A stretch of 64,000 nucleotides of DNA. It comes from Rubeoparvulum massiliense (GTDB lineage Bacteria > Bacillota > Bacilli > Rubeoparvulales > Rubeoparvulaceae). Under the pieces are notes generated by a model, which worked only from the letters and a program-made list of their open reading frames with translations, was not told the DNA's origin and made no database searches. Position numbers and translations under genes: made by a program. This document shows, piece by piece, positions 1-8,701 of the stretch (positions within the stretch are counted from its first letter, which is position 1; every line of letters begins with the position of its first letter). The stretch covers positions 952,503 through 1,016,502 of the forward strand of contig NZ_CVPE01000006.1 of the NCBI RefSeq assembly GCF_001049895.1. Reading direction: 5' to 3'.

Positions 1-313
1 TATTTAGGATCGTCATTTTTGGAATGGAACGAATAAATTCGTCATAGGGTAATTGATCCACAGAAGCTACGTTGATCTGAACAAATGTACGTAATGCTGC
101 GGAGAAGTATGTAGTTAATAAGCGAGCGAAATTTTCATGAATTCTCGTTAAGCTTCGAATTTGATCTTTGGAAAATCGTAATGCTCGTTTGAAATCGTAG
201 GTCTTAACTTTCTTTTCGGTTTTCTCTTGCTTTAGCTGCTCCGCATCCATCTCACCAGATGAGAGTGCAGCTAATAGCGAATCGATTTCATTCTGTGAAA
301 GCACCTCTGCCAC
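1..313 (-). CDS. fliM: Flagellar motor switch protein FliM, N-terminal part (cut by window edge)
   Basis: FliM is part of the C-ring and binds CheY-P to switch rotor direction. Only the first ~104 codons are present; the gene runs off the left edge. The protein opens V-A-E-V-L-S-Q-N-E-I-D, the CheY-P binding peptide (LSQNEIDSLL) typical of FliM, then a lysine-rich linker and the start of the conserved middle domain (YDFKRALRFSKDQIRSLTRIHENFARL). I chose the GTG at 313 because it aligns with the usual FliM N-terminus and lies 8 bases after GGTGAGG. It follows fliL by about 60 bases, the normal fla/che order. Identification is by recognition of the family sequence. Confidence 0.95.
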   Translation of the reverse strand, partial: MAEVLSQNEIDSLLAALSSGEMDAEQLKQEKTEKKVKTYDFKRALRFSKDQIRSLTRIHENFARLLTTYFSAALRTFVQINVASVDQLPYDEFIRSIPKMTILN

Positions 314-376
314 ATGGTTCACCTCACCTTCACTACGCCAGAATATCCTATCTTATGTACTATTGATTGACGGTTG

Positions 377-829
377 CTATTGAATCACCTTCGTTGTGAT
401 CAGCACATCAACAACCTTGCCATCCTTCATCAAGCGATTCACATTATTGATAAGCTGTGCTTCGAAAGTGAGTAAACCATCAGTGCCCATTAACTCTTCT
501 CCAGTTTTTGCAGCCAGTAGCTTAATGGCTTCACTGGTGACTTGACGCTGCATCAGTTCCAATTCACTCTTGCCATCAACAGAGTTGGCCACGAGCGAAA
601 ACTGAAGGAGAATATGTTCTCCACTATATAGATCTGTGGTAATCTTCTCAAAATCCACCGTACAATCGTTCACTTCTGCAATGGTTTTCTCTTTCACTTC
701 AGTTGCAGGATCATCGGAACCTGGAAACGAGGCTAAATCCATCTTCCATATAACCAAAAAAACGACAGCTATCAATGTTAATGAAACTAGTATGATTATG
801 GCTATGTTTACAAGACGATTGTTGAACAA
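377..829 (-). CDS. fliL: Flagellar basal-body-associated protein FliL
   Basis: This 150-residue single-pass membrane protein associates with the basal body and stator and supports motor torque. Residues ~7-28 form one transmembrane helix. The C-terminal ~100 residues are the periplasm-facing FliL domain, ending in the characteristic V-D-V-L-I-T-T-K-V. The start is TTG: an in-frame stop lies just upstream and a GGAG/GGGG purine run precedes the TTG. It sits between flgG and fliM as in Bacillus, but the 207-base spacer to flgG is unusually long and carries a hairpin. Confidence 0.9.
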   Translation of the reverse strand: MFNNRLVNIAIIILVSLTLIAVVFLVIWKMDLASFPGSDDPATEVKEKTIAEVNDCTVDFEKITTDLYSGEHILLQFSLVANSVDGKSELELMQRQVTSEAIKLLAAKTGEELMGTDGLLTFEAQLINNVNRLMKDGKVVDVLITTKVIQ

Positions 830-884
830 ACCCCATCACTCCGCTCTTTATTCCCATCCTATTCTAGAATATTAATATAAAGCA

Positions 885-947
885 ATGCTAGATTGATCAT
901 TGATAGTACTATCATACCATTGATTCATCAATATGCTAGATTGATCA
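885..947. repeat. Pair of 15-bp direct repeats with a palindrome between them, upstream of fliL
   Basis: The 15-base word ATGCTAGATTGATCA occurs at 885-899 and again at 933-947. Between the copies is a perfect 14-bp palindrome TGATAGTACTATCA (901-914), followed by a looser TTGATGAATCAA inverted repeat. The block lies in the flgG-fliL spacer, inside the operon. It resembles a protein-binding array or a decayed repeat; no function can be assigned from sequence. Confidence 0.6.
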
Positions 948-962
948 AAAAAATTGAAAGGA

Positions 963-1019
963 GCAGGATAGGTAGGATGACTCACAAATTTGAATGGGTC
1001 AGAGACCTACCAATCCTGC
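963..1019 (-). terminator. Large hairpin in the flgG-fliL spacer, possible internal terminator or processing site
   Basis: Arms GCAGGATAGGTAGG (963-976) and CCTACCAATCCTGC (1006-1019) pair at 13 of 14 positions, and an inner TGACTC/GGGTCA pair extends the stem. On the minus strand the hairpin is followed, after GCTCCTTTCAA, by seven T residues (948-954). It starts 18 bases after the flgG stop. It could attenuate transcription between hook and motor genes, or stabilise the upstream mRNA 3' end. The T tract is displaced from the stem, so strong termination is not certain. Confidence 0.5.
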
Positions 1020-1036
1020 ATGAAGGTGAATCTACC

Positions 1037-1858
1037 CTATCGTTTTAGATTAACAACCTCTTGAAGAATTTCATCCGATGTTGTGATAATCCGGGAATTG
1101 GCTTGGAAGCCCCGTTGTGCCACAATCATCTCCGTAAATTCTTCGGTTAAGTCCACATTGGACATTTCTAGCATACCTGCAGCTAGTGTACCACTTCCAA
1201 CCTCTGGGTCCCCAGGAGCGACAAGGTCTCCCATTTCTCCATCTGGATTGGCATTGGGAGTCATCTTATATAAAGAGCCCCCAATCTTCTCTAAAGCAGC
1301 AGGATTGGCAACAATGGATAAACCGATGGTTCCTACAACATTCGTTTCTCCATCGCCATTGGTACCAAGAACCTCACCTGATTCGGAGATGGAGTAGGAG
1401 TTATATTCCTCACGATTCACTTGAATTGGCCCACCATCTACGCTTGCCACGAACAATCCTTGGGAATTAACTAAGAAGCCATAGGCATCTAGTTTGAAAT
1501 CGCCTGCACGCGTTAGGTAATATGGTTCCTCACCTGTTGGAGAAACTAAGAAATATCCATCTCCGTTAATGGCAACGTCTGTAGGAACGTTGGTCATCAT
1601 CGGGCTACCTGGTGTATGTAAGGTATCGATGGCTGACATACGAACGCCTAACCCAACTTGCCGAGGATTGACACCACCTCGTTCTCCTTCTTCTGGAGCT
1701 GAGGAGCCCGCAACAGTTTGACTTAAGATATCTTGGAACATGACACGACTTTTTTTAAACCCGGCTGTATTCACATTGGCAATATTGTTCCCAATCACGT
1801 CTAGCTTCGTTTGAAACCCTCTCATACCCGATACACCTGAGTACATCGATCGTAGCAT
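1037..1858 (-). CDS. flgG: Flagellar hook/rod protein of the FlgG/FlgE family
   Basis: A 273-residue axial flagellar protein. The N-terminus (MLRSMYSGVSGMRGFQTKLD...NNIANVNTAGFKK) and the C-terminus (FTEMIVAQRGFQANSRIITTSDEIL) are the conserved coiled-coil ends shared by rod and hook proteins; the middle is the FlgE/F/G domain. In B. subtilis the gene at this position, once called flgG, encodes the hook protein FlgE (264 residues), so this is probably the hook subunit although automatic annotation would say FlgG. The ATG is preceded by AAGGGGGA. It lies downstream of flgD, the hook-cap gene. No swrD/flbD gene follows. Confidence 0.88.
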   Translation of the reverse strand: MLRSMYSGVSGMRGFQTKLDVIGNNIANVNTAGFKKSRVMFQDILSQTVAGSSAPEEGERGGVNPRQVGLGVRMSAIDTLHTPGSPMMTNVPTDVAINGDGYFLVSPTGEEPYYLTRAGDFKLDAYGFLVNSQGLFVASVDGGPIQVNREEYNSYSISESGEVLGTNGDGETNVVGTIGLSIVANPAALEKIGGSLYKMTPNANPDGEMGDLVAPGDPEVGSGTLAAGMLEMSNVDLTEEFTEMIVAQRGFQANSRIITTSDEILQEVVNLKR

Positions 1859-1964
1859 TCAATTCTTCCCCCTTGTTTTGACAGGAGCAGGCGGTTCAAT
1901 CGGTCCCCACCTGTTGACTTCCTTTTTCAAGGGCCAGTCATTCTCTCCTGTATGTTATTCCCGG

Positions 1965-2357
1965 TTAGACAAACATTGCACTATCGATATTGGTGAAGAT
2001 ATTCTCCTTCATCTGTTCCCCTTGCATCGCTGTAATCACCGTTTTATTCGGAATGTTTACAACAAAGGCGAGGTCTCTCATCATGATTACAGATTGTTGA
2101 CCCCCCTTACTTGCTACCTTATCCACCGCTTCATTCAATTGGTCAATCTCTTGTTCTGACAATTGAATGCCCCGTTCAGAAAGTCGTTTATGAGCATGCT
2201 GGCTAAAATGTAGCTCTTCTTGGCGAAGGGTAGCTTGCGCTTTAACCAGTTCTTCCTGAAATGAAGGATGGGCAGCTGAATGAGTAGCAGAGTGCGTGGG
2301 TCTCCCGATTGGCGGCTGTGACAGATGGCTTAATCCAATGGGTAACGTCTTATTCAT
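1965..2357 (-). CDS. TIGR02530-type flagellar operon protein
   Basis: A ~130-residue protein between flgD and the hook gene. The N-terminal ~40 residues are low complexity (Ser/Thr/His/Pro). The C-terminal half carries H-F-S-Q-H-A-H-K-R-L-S-E-R-G-I and E-I-D-Q-L-N-E-A-V, followed by a beta-rich segment. This pattern matches the small family found only in flagellar operons of Firmicutes and some other bacteria; its molecular role is unknown to me. The start is uncertain: ATG at 2357 or GTG at 2366, both with weak SD sequences. Confidence 0.8.
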   Translation of the reverse strand: MNKTLPIGLSHLSQPPIGRPTHSATHSAAHPSFQEELVKAQATLRQEELHFSQHAHKRLSERGIQLSEQEIDQLNEAVDKVASKGGQQSVIMMRDLAFVVNIPNKTVITAMQGEQMKENIFTNIDSAMFV

Positions 2358-2384
2358 TCCGACCACACTTTCTTAATTCATCAC

Positions 2385-2843
2385 TTATTTACTTGCTTGT
2401 ACTACTTTACTTACTTCCACTTCCGTACCACCCGCTAATACATAATAAAAATGCTGGTCCCGTTGAACAACCGATTCTACGCTGCCACTGGATAATTCTG
2501 TGGTAGAATCTGTCTCCTTCCAATAGATTGTGTTACCAATCATTTGCGATAGACTTGCAAGCATCATCGGTTGCTGAAGGAGGTTGGCTGCTGGAAGTTC
2601 CTTTAATTGTTGTTCAATATTTTTCAATGATGTAGTCATATTCATCGTCTGCTCCAAAGAGCTAAATTGTGCCATCTGAGCAATAAATTCTTTATCACTT
2701 GTTGGCTGAAGCGGATCCTGCTGCTTAAGTTGCTCCACAAAGATTCGTAAAAAGTCATCTTTACCTAAGATGGATTTCTCTTCGTTGGTCTTCACCTTGG
2801 CATAATACTGATATTCTGTTGTCGTCTGATTAATGGATGGCAT
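2385..2843 (-). CDS. flgD: Flagellar hook capping/assembly protein FlgD
   Basis: FlgD caps the growing hook and lets hook subunits polymerise. The 152-residue protein carries the N-terminal FlgD signature L-G-K-D-D-F-L-R-I-F-V-E-Q-L-K-Q-Q-D-P-L-Q-P (around residues 26-47), followed by E-F-I-A-Q-M-A-Q-F-S-S-L-E-Q. The C-terminal beta domain is short, as in Bacillus homologues. GGTTGGTGA precedes the ATG. It lies 17 bases after fliK, fitting the functional pairing of hook cap and hook-length control. Confidence 0.92.
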   Translation of the reverse strand: MPSINQTTTEYQYYAKVKTNEEKSILGKDDFLRIFVEQLKQQDPLQPTSDKEFIAQMAQFSSLEQTMNMTTSLKNIEQQLKELPAANLLQQPMMLASLSQMIGNTIYWKETDSTTELSSGSVESVVQRDQHFYYVLAGGTEVEVSKVVQASK

Positions 2844-2860
2844 ACATCGTCACCAACCTA

Positions 2861-4294
2861 TCATACTTGATAGTGAATCGTACCTTTTTCATGGAAAAGC
2901 AGTTCTGATTCCTCAAGCCCATCTACCTGCGACATCCACTCTTGAAAGCTCGGAGAGTTCTTCTCATGATGGTCATCATTCTCGCGATGTTGATCCTGCT
3001 GGAATTGATGTTGAGCATTCCCTTGAGAGGAATCACGTTGCGGTAGTGGTGTACTATTCTGGCTTTGGGGAAGAGGCTGTTGAATTACTTCAAGCTTGTC
3101 CACAGCAAAGCCCTGCTGCAATAGTGTTTGCCGTAATTGAGACATTTGACTATCCAATGCTTCCTTTGCAGCTTGTGTTTGTGTCACAATCTGTGCAGTA
3201 ATATTTCCTTGATTAGCTACCACATGGATCTGAATACGTCCTAGTGATTTTGGAACTAACCAGATCGTCGCTTCACTCACACCATTTTGCTGGGCTAATT
3301 GAAAGTGTTGCACCAATATGGGCTTCACTTGTGACATAACAGCAGGCTGTGTTACAGATGGACTAGCCTGTAACAAGGAACTGTGATGGCTTTGAATTGG
3401 ATTAGCAGCATACTGATGGGTGAAAATCCTGAAGGGCTGAGCAGGTTCCCCTTCTTGTGAATCTAGGAGCTGAGCTGTTGCAAGATTGCTCTGTTGGTTG
3501 CCCTTCTCTACAGTTTGAACGGATACTGCCAACATGGACTCTTTGGCTGCTACTGTGAAAGCCTGTTGAATTCCTCCTGGTATTAGAGAATTGGCTGTTC
3601 CAACTTCTCCAACGAAACTCTGCTGAGTTGGAATGGTTGAATTCACTTTTATTGAGTCTTGAAACAACAGTTGAAGATTAGGTAAAGAACTCTTTGCAAC
3701 CTGCCCATCATTAGCTCGTGCTACCACTTTAATGGTTTCCCGGGAAATGAGAGGGATTAAAGCTTGAAGCTGTTGTGTTAATCGTCCAAGCTTAGGCTCA
3801 TCTTCTACCATGCCTTGAGCATTGACAGTCATCGTGGATGAGTTTTTAATTTCCTCACCAATGAGTTTACTACTTTCAGGTAGTGCTACAGGTTCTTCCT
3901 CGTTGACCAGTTGTGTCAATCTCTCGGTCCAAACTTGTAGTTCCTTCAGCAATTCTAATGACTGTATATCCACTGAATTCTGCGGAAATCGTGCAAGGGC
4001 TTGTTGCAATTCCCCTTGAAGCTCACTCCCCCATTGCGCTAGTTCGCCTTGCTCAGGATCCCCTGATAGCTGAAGCTGAGGAAGAATGAGTTCCATGGTA
4101 GCTAGTAAGCCAGCAAGCATTTCCAACAATTCTTCATCCATTCCTTCTAAACTCTGAATTGATTCGCCATTCAGCGCAATTGATTGAAGTAGCTGGGCAA
4201 ATGCTGGTGAGTTCTCGGTAGATAATTGGTTGGTCCCTGCTAGGCTCATGCTCTGTGTTGGAAGCATTCCCATTGATTGAATACTCGTCTGCAT
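2861..4294 (-). CDS. fliK: Flagellar hook-length control protein FliK
   Basis: FliK is the exported ruler that measures hook length and triggers FlhB to switch from hook to filament substrates. The ~477-residue protein is Gln/Ser-rich with no stable N-terminal domain. The C-terminal FliK domain is visible near residues 345-420 (A-T-I-W-L-V-P-K-S-L-G-R-I-Q-I-H-V, then L-R-Q-T-L-L-Q-Q-G). An upstream ATG at 4315 is not the start, because codons 2-5 of that frame are the Shine-Dalgarno itself (AAAGGAGGTGA). The ATG at 4294 is correctly spaced. Confidence 0.9.
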   Translation of the reverse strand: MQTSIQSMGMLPTQSMSLAGTNQLSTENSPAFAQLLQSIALNGESIQSLEGMDEELLEMLAGLLATMELILPQLQLSGDPEQGELAQWGSELQGELQQALARFPQNSVDIQSLELLKELQVWTERLTQLVNEEEPVALPESSKLIGEEIKNSSTMTVNAQGMVEDEPKLGRLTQQLQALIPLISRETIKVVARANDGQVAKSSLPNLQLLFQDSIKVNSTIPTQQSFVGEVGTANSLIPGGIQQAFTVAAKESMLAVSVQTVEKGNQQSNLATAQLLDSQEGEPAQPFRIFTHQYAANPIQSHHSSLLQASPSVTQPAVMSQVKPILVQHFQLAQQNGVSEATIWLVPKSLGRIQIHVVANQGNITAQIVTQTQAAKEALDSQMSQLRQTLLQQGFAVDKLEVIQQPLPQSQNSTPLPQRDSSQGNAQHQFQQDQHRENDDHHEKNSPSFQEWMSQVDGLEESELLFHEKGTIHYQV

Positions 4295-4364
4295 CTTTTT
4301 CTCACCTCCTTTCAATGCTTTGTATAATTCAAGTGATGATTCAAATGCTGTAATGACCTTGAAG

Positions 4365-5066
4365 CTACTTTGATCCTTCTTTATTTTTTAACTCTTCTTT
4401 GAGGCGAGCAATCTCTTGCTGATAAGCAGCTGTCTTCTGATCCTCACTCAGTTCTCCTTCTGTGAGCAACATCGTTAAGGATGCTGCCTTTTCAGGCGAC
4501 ATCTTTGCGAGAATCGGCCCCTTCTCTTCAGGTTTTAAACCTTCTAAGACGAGCCCTGCTTCAACGGTGGTTAATTGATCGATAATTTTAGCTGCCTTAC
4601 TCGCACTCATCGAGCGAAAGATATCTGCAATCTCTTTTAAATCCTGAGCTTGCTGTTCAACAGCAACTTGCTGGCTCACGATCTCAGCTTGTACCTTCTT
4701 CAACTCTTCTTGAAGCCTGGCAATTTCAAGATCCTTCGATTGTAATTCCTGCTCATATGCTTTTACTTGTTTTTCAGAATTGCTTCGAGTCTCTTCAAGA
4801 CGAAGAATTTCTGATTTCAATGCTTCCATATTATTGGCGCGACGTTCTTCTTCTGGTTCCAACTTAACTTGGGGGTCTGGTATCACTTTTTCAACGATGG
4901 GCACACGATTCAAAGTTGTCATGACACCATTCAGCACATCATAGCCCATCACGGTCATCAATGTTCCTACTAATATACTGGTAAAGAGAAGTGGAAGAAT
5001 GATAATGTAGAATATCCACTCCCACCAGCGGTATTTTTTCTCTTCATGTCCCATCACATCTTCCAT
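4365..5066 (-). CDS. MotE/YlxF-like flagellar membrane protein with C-terminal MgtE-N/FliG-like domain
   Basis: A 233-residue protein at the ylxF position between fliJ and fliK. After a tryptophan-rich start there is one transmembrane helix (~residues 19-40), then a long coiled coil (~70-160, heptads of E/L/K/Q). The C-terminal module (S-A-S-K-A-A-K-I-I-D-Q-L...V-L-E-G-L-K-P-E-E-K-G-P-I-L-A-K-M-S-P-E-K-A-A) resembles the MgtE N-terminal/MotE fold. MotE-like proteins chaperone the stator protein MotC in other bacteria; the role here is inferred. ATG at 5066 follows GGGGGTGA. An upstream in-frame GTG at 5087 is less likely. Confidence 0.8.
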   Translation of the reverse strand: MEDVMGHEEKKYRWWEWIFYIIILPLLFTSILVGTLMTVMGYDVLNGVMTTLNRVPIVEKVIPDPQVKLEPEEERRANNMEALKSEILRLEETRSNSEKQVKAYEQELQSKDLEIARLQEELKKVQAEIVSQQVAVEQQAQDLKEIADIFRSMSASKAAKIIDQLTTVEAGLVLEGLKPEEKGPILAKMSPEKAASLTMLLTEGELSEDQKTAAYQQEIARLKEELKNKEGSK

Positions 5067-5087
5067 CTCATCACCCCCTGCTTCCAC

Positions 5088-5522
5088 TCATCTGCTCATA
5101 TATCTACTATTTACTAGGTCATCTAGCATCTTCTGCTCGTCCCGGTTGACTGCTTCTATATACTCTTCACAATCTTTCTCACGAAGTTTTTCCCACATTT
5201 GCTCTTCCATCCGATTTCGCTTCCACTTTGCCTGAACAATCAATTCTTCGCGATGACAGGATTCTAGATCTGCTTTCGCATGATCGAGAGCCTCATCTAC
5301 CGTTTCCACATAGGTTTGCAGCAGTCGAAGTTGAGTGATGGAAGTTCCCTCCGATGAGACGCGAGCCATCTCTTCTTCTAAGTCATTGCGATGGTGTATA
5401 AGAGAATCCACTCTCTCTTCATGTGATGAGAGTTCTGCCCTCACTTGCTGGAGTCTCTTCTCGGTAATCGTGCGATAGTGTTTCTTCACATCGAGAATTC
5501 GTTGCATTCGATAATGATACAT
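5088..5522 (-). CDS. fliJ: Flagellar export chaperone FliJ
   Basis: A ~144-residue, almost entirely helical, charged coiled-coil protein (F-Y/H-Y-R-M-Q-R-I-L-D type N-terminus, then continuous E/K/R/L heptads), as expected for FliJ. FliJ acts with the FliI ATPase at the export gate and escorts subunits to FlhA. The start is ATG at 5522; the fliI stop overlaps a GTG at 5525, giving translational coupling. It lies directly downstream of fliI, the invariant position. Confidence 0.85.
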   Translation of the reverse strand: MYHYRMQRILDVKKHYRTITEKRLQQVRAELSSHEERVDSLIHHRNDLEEEMARVSSEGTSITQLRLLQTYVETVDEALDHAKADLESCHREELIVQAKWKRNRMEEQMWEKLREKDCEEYIEAVNRDEQKMLDDLVNSRYMSR

Positions 5523-5524
5523 CA

Positions 5525-6865
5525 CTATTCCGCCTCTCCTAGTAACTGAGCCATCTGTTGAAAGCTATCAGATAGGGAGTATGATACATTAACGCCTTGC
5601 ATTAAAAAGGAACGAAGAGGTTCGTGATATTGAATGGCTTGATCAATCTCCTGCTGACTTCCTCGCTTGTATGCGCCGATTTGGATCAAATCTTCTGCTT
5701 CCTGATAGGTTGCTAATAGGGTACGAACCTTCTGAGCCAGTTCCAGTTGTGAATCACTTACAATCTCTTTCATTAATCGGCTTACGCTTTGCAAGATATC
5801 AATGGCGGGGTACTGACCCTTTTGCGCGATTTTGCGATTTAAGACGATATGCCCATCGAGGATACCACGAGCAGCATCAACAATGGGTTCGTTCATATCA
5901 TCACCTTCAACTAAGACCGTATAGAAGCCCGTGATGCTACCCTTTTCCGAAGTTCCAGCTCGTTCCATTAAACGTGGAAGGAGGGCGAATACCGAAGGTG
6001 TATATCCCTTCGTAGCTGGTGGTTCACCAATGGCTAAGCCAACCTCTCTTTGTGCCATGGCAAAACGGGTTACAGAGTCCATCATCAGCATCACATTTTT
6101 ACCCTGATCGCGGAAATATTCAGCGATGGCCGTTGCAACAAAAGCACCTTTAATGCGGATCAAGGCTGGTTGATCCGAGGTGGCTACAACCACTACGGAA
6201 CGACGTAAGCCTTCTTCTCCTAAGTCTCGCTCAATAAACTCCCGAACTTCCCGTCCTCGTTCACCAATTAATGCGATCACATTAATATCTGCTTCCGTAT
6301 TACGGGCGATCATGCCTAACAACGTACTCTTCCCTACACCACTCCCTGCAAAGATTCCCACACGTTGACCACAACCGATGGTTAAGAGGGTGTCAATGGC
6401 CTTTACACCTACAGAAAGCGGTGCCTCAATCCGCGGTCGCAGCAGGGGATTGGGAGGTAGTTGATAAGCAGGGTAAACCTCCATTGTAGGTGATAAAGGG
6501 CTACCATTTAAGGGTCGTCCTAGACCATCAAGAACTTGACCTAGTAATTCATCTCCTACCTTAACCTGTAGTGTTTCTCCAGTGGCGATTACATCACAGC
6601 CCGGAGAGATATGCTCCAACGGACCAAGGGGCATTAAGAGAACAGAATCAGCTTTAAAGCCAACCACCTCGCAGAGAACCGGGTCCCCATCCTGATTGGG
6701 ATAGATGTGACACAATTCACCTATTTGTGCATCAGGGCCATGGGATTCAATGGTTAGACCGATCACCTGTGAAACCTTACCATTCTTCTTTATAGGGTCA
6801 AGGCGTTTTAATATATTTAAATAGGGATCAATGGAAACCAACTGCGATGAAGAAGCGTCTTGCAT
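5525..6865 (-). CDS. fliI: Flagellum-specific ATPase FliI
   Basis: The ATPase of the flagellar type III export apparatus, homologous to the F1 beta subunit. In the 446 residues the Walker A motif is [10 protein letters not shown] (around 176), Walker B lies near [10 protein letters not shown], and [17 protein letters not shown] is the family signature. Length and start (ATG after GGGAG) are normal. It sits between fliH, its negative regulator, and fliJ. Confidence 0.97.
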   Translation of the reverse strand: MQDASSSQLVSIDPYLNILKRLDPIKKNGKVSQVIGLTIESHGPDAQIGELCHIYPNQDGDPVLCEVVGFKADSVLLMPLGPLEHISPGCDVIATGETLQVKVGDELLGQVLDGLGRPLNGSPLSPTMEVYPAYQLPPNPLLRPRIEAPLSVGVKAIDTLLTIGCGQRVGIFAGSGVGKSTLLGMIARNTEADINVIALIGERGREVREFIERDLGEEGLRRSVVVVATSDQPALIRIKGAFVATAIAEYFRDQGKNVMLMMDSVTRFAMAQREVGLAIGEPPATKGYTPSVFALLPRLMERAGTSEKGSITGFYTVLVEGDDMNEPIVDAARGILDGHIVLNRKIAQKGQYPAIDILQSVSRLMKEIVSDSQLELAQKVRTLLATYQEAEDLIQIGAYKRGSQQEIDQAIQYHEPLRSFLMQGVNVSYSLSDSFQQMAQLLGEAE

Positions 6866-6869
6866 CAGA

Positions 6870-7682
6870 CTATACTCCCTTCTCTCTACTACGGAGATAT
6901 TGTTGGAAGGCTAGTTGAATTTGTTGCATTTGACTATCGATACGGGCATCATAGCTACCGAATGAAGTTTCAAGGATGGCACCACCTGGTGCTACACGAT
7001 GGTCAGGTAAAATTACCAGGGTTGCTTTGGAAGGAATACATTGCCGCAGTTGCTCCTCTCGTTCTTTCACCATCCCGAACTGTTCAGGATGAACTAAGAG
7101 ATGAATGATGTCTTCTTCCTTTAACTTCGCTAGTTGGTCCTCAATATAGGAAATAAAGCTCTCTTTCTCAAGCAAAACGCGACCCAGTACCTTTTCAGCG
7201 ATGGCTAAAACCAGTTGGATCATATCAGGTTCTAGTGCTTTCATTCGTTGTGTATAAAGGCTATTTGCCTCCTTGATGGTCTGCTGAGCCAGTTCAATTT
7301 GTTGTGAGAATTGAGCATCTGCTTCTTGTTTCCCAGCTTCATAGCCTAAGCGATGTCCTTCCTCCCATGCTGTTTGCTGCATATCTTCTGCTTTTCGGAC
7401 AAGCTCTTCATGAAGTCTTTCTCGCTCTTCGGCGATTTCTACTGCCAGTTGCTGACGCTGCTCTGCAACCCAACTTTCTGTTTCCTGACGTAATCGTTCG
7501 ATCTCCTGAAGCTTTGCATTGAAAGCCTGTTGATTAAAGGGCTTAGGAAGCTCAGTAGCATCTTCCTTCTCATCTACAATCGCTTCATTAGGAAGGTCAG
7601 CTTCATATGCTTGAAGTAGCTCGATCTGTTTCTGCTCATTTACACGTTGGTATTGGTAATACTTGAGAACCGTTTTAGACAA
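6870..7682 (-). CDS. fliH: Flagellar assembly protein FliH
   Basis: FliH binds and restrains FliI and links it to the C-ring. The protein is ~270 residues: a short N-terminal segment, a long Glu/Gln-rich coiled coil (~30-140), and a C-terminal domain with the E-type stator-like pattern ([32 protein letters not shown]). The SD GGAGGTG abuts an ATG at 7691 with zero spacing, so I prefer the TTG at 7682 (9-base spacing). The start overlaps the fliG 3' end by 8 bases. Confidence 0.85.
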   Translation of the reverse strand: MSKTVLKYYQYQRVNEQKQIELLQAYEADLPNEAIVDEKEDATELPKPFNQQAFNAKLQEIERLRQETESWVAEQRQQLAVEIAEERERLHEELVRKAEDMQQTAWEEGHRLGYEAGKQEADAQFSQQIELAQQTIKEANSLYTQRMKALEPDMIQLVLAIAEKVLGRVLLEKESFISYIEDQLAKLKEEDIIHLLVHPEQFGMVKEREEQLRQCIPSKATLVILPDHRVAPGGAILETSFGSYDARIDSQMQQIQLAFQQYLRSREKGV

Positions 7683-8691
7683 TGATATCATCACCTCCAC
7701 CACGGGCAACGATAATCTCACCGGCCTCCTCTAAACGTCGAATAACAGCGACGATTCGCGTTTGAGCCTCTTCTACATCACGGAGACGTACAGGCCCCAT
7801 AAATTCCATCTCTTCCTTGAATGTTTCTGCCATCCGTTTGGACATATTTTTGAAGATCAAATCGCGAACCTCATCACTGGCTACCTTCAAGGAAAGCTGT
7901 AGGTCTTCATTATCCACATCGCGAATAACACGTTGTATCGAGCGATCGTCCAAGGTAACAATATCCTCGAAGACGAACATCCGTTTTTTAATCTCTTCGG
8001 CCAGCTCGGGATCTTGAATTTCTAGAGCATCGAGAATGGTTCGTTCTGTACTTCGGTCTACACCATTCAAGATATCAACTACCGCTTCCACACCACCTGC
8101 TTCAGTGTAATCAGTGGTTAGCGTAGAGGAAAGCTTCTGTTCTAGTACTTGTTCCACTTGATTGATCACCTCTGGTGAAGTACTTTCCATCAAGGCGATC
8201 CGTTTGGCCACATCAGCTTGTTTTTCATGGGGCAATTCCGATAAAATCTGAGCCGCTTGTGTTGGTTCCAAGTAAGCTAAGACTAGGGCAATGGTCTGTT
8301 CATTCTCATTTTGGATAAAGTTTAAGATTTGTGCTGGATCAGACTTACGAGCAAAATCAAAGGGCCGTACCTGTAAGGATGCGGTTAGTCGATTGAGAAT
8401 GGACGATGCTTTTTCTCGGCCTAATGCCTTTTCCAAGATTTCTTTTGCATATGTAATACCCCCCTGTGCGATGAAATCCTGAGCCACACAGATTTGGTAA
8501 AACTCATTTAGTACAGACTCTTTCTCATCTGTTTCCACTTTGCGAACACTGGCAATCTCCAGCGTAAGCTGTTCGATTTCATCCTCACGCAAGTGTTTAA
8601 AGACCTGGGCCGAAACCTCTGGACCCAAGGTAATCAATAGTATGGCCGCTTTTTGCTTGCTGCTCAACTCTTTCCCTACTCGTGCCAACAT
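7675..8691 (-). CDS. fliG: Flagellar motor switch protein FliG
   Basis: FliG forms the upper C-ring, anchors to FliF and interacts with the stator. At 338 residues it has normal length: N-terminal FliF-binding domain (K-Q-K-A-A-I-L-L-I-T-L-G), middle domain with E-H-K/P-H-E-K-Q-A-D-V-A-K-R-I, and the C-terminal torque helix (V-T-L-D-D-R-S-I-Q-R-V-I-R-D-V and S-K-R-M-A-E-T-F-K-E-E). The ATG follows GGGAGTGA. It ends in R-G-G-G-D-D-I-I-V, a typical end for FliG of this group. Confidence 0.97.
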   Translation of the reverse strand: MLARVGKELSSKQKAAILLITLGPEVSAQVFKHLREDEIEQLTLEIASVRKVETDEKESVLNEFYQICVAQDFIAQGGITYAKEILEKALGREKASSILNRLTASLQVRPFDFARKSDPAQILNFIQNENEQTIALVLAYLEPTQAAQILSELPHEKQADVAKRIALMESTSPEVINQVEQVLEQKLSSTLTTDYTEAGGVEAVVDILNGVDRSTERTILDALEIQDPELAEEIKKRMFVFEDIVTLDDRSIQRVIRDVDNEDLQLSLKVASDEVRDLIFKNMSKRMAETFKEEMEFMGPVRLRDVEEAQTRIVAVIRRLEEAGEIIVARGGGDDIIV

Positions 8692-8701
8692 TCTTCACTC
8701 C

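Noticed and set aside
2833-3201. 122-residue plus-strand open frame opposite fliK
   Set aside because: Antisense to the Gln-rich 3' half of fliK. No SD and no recognisable domain; the fliK frame explains the DNA.
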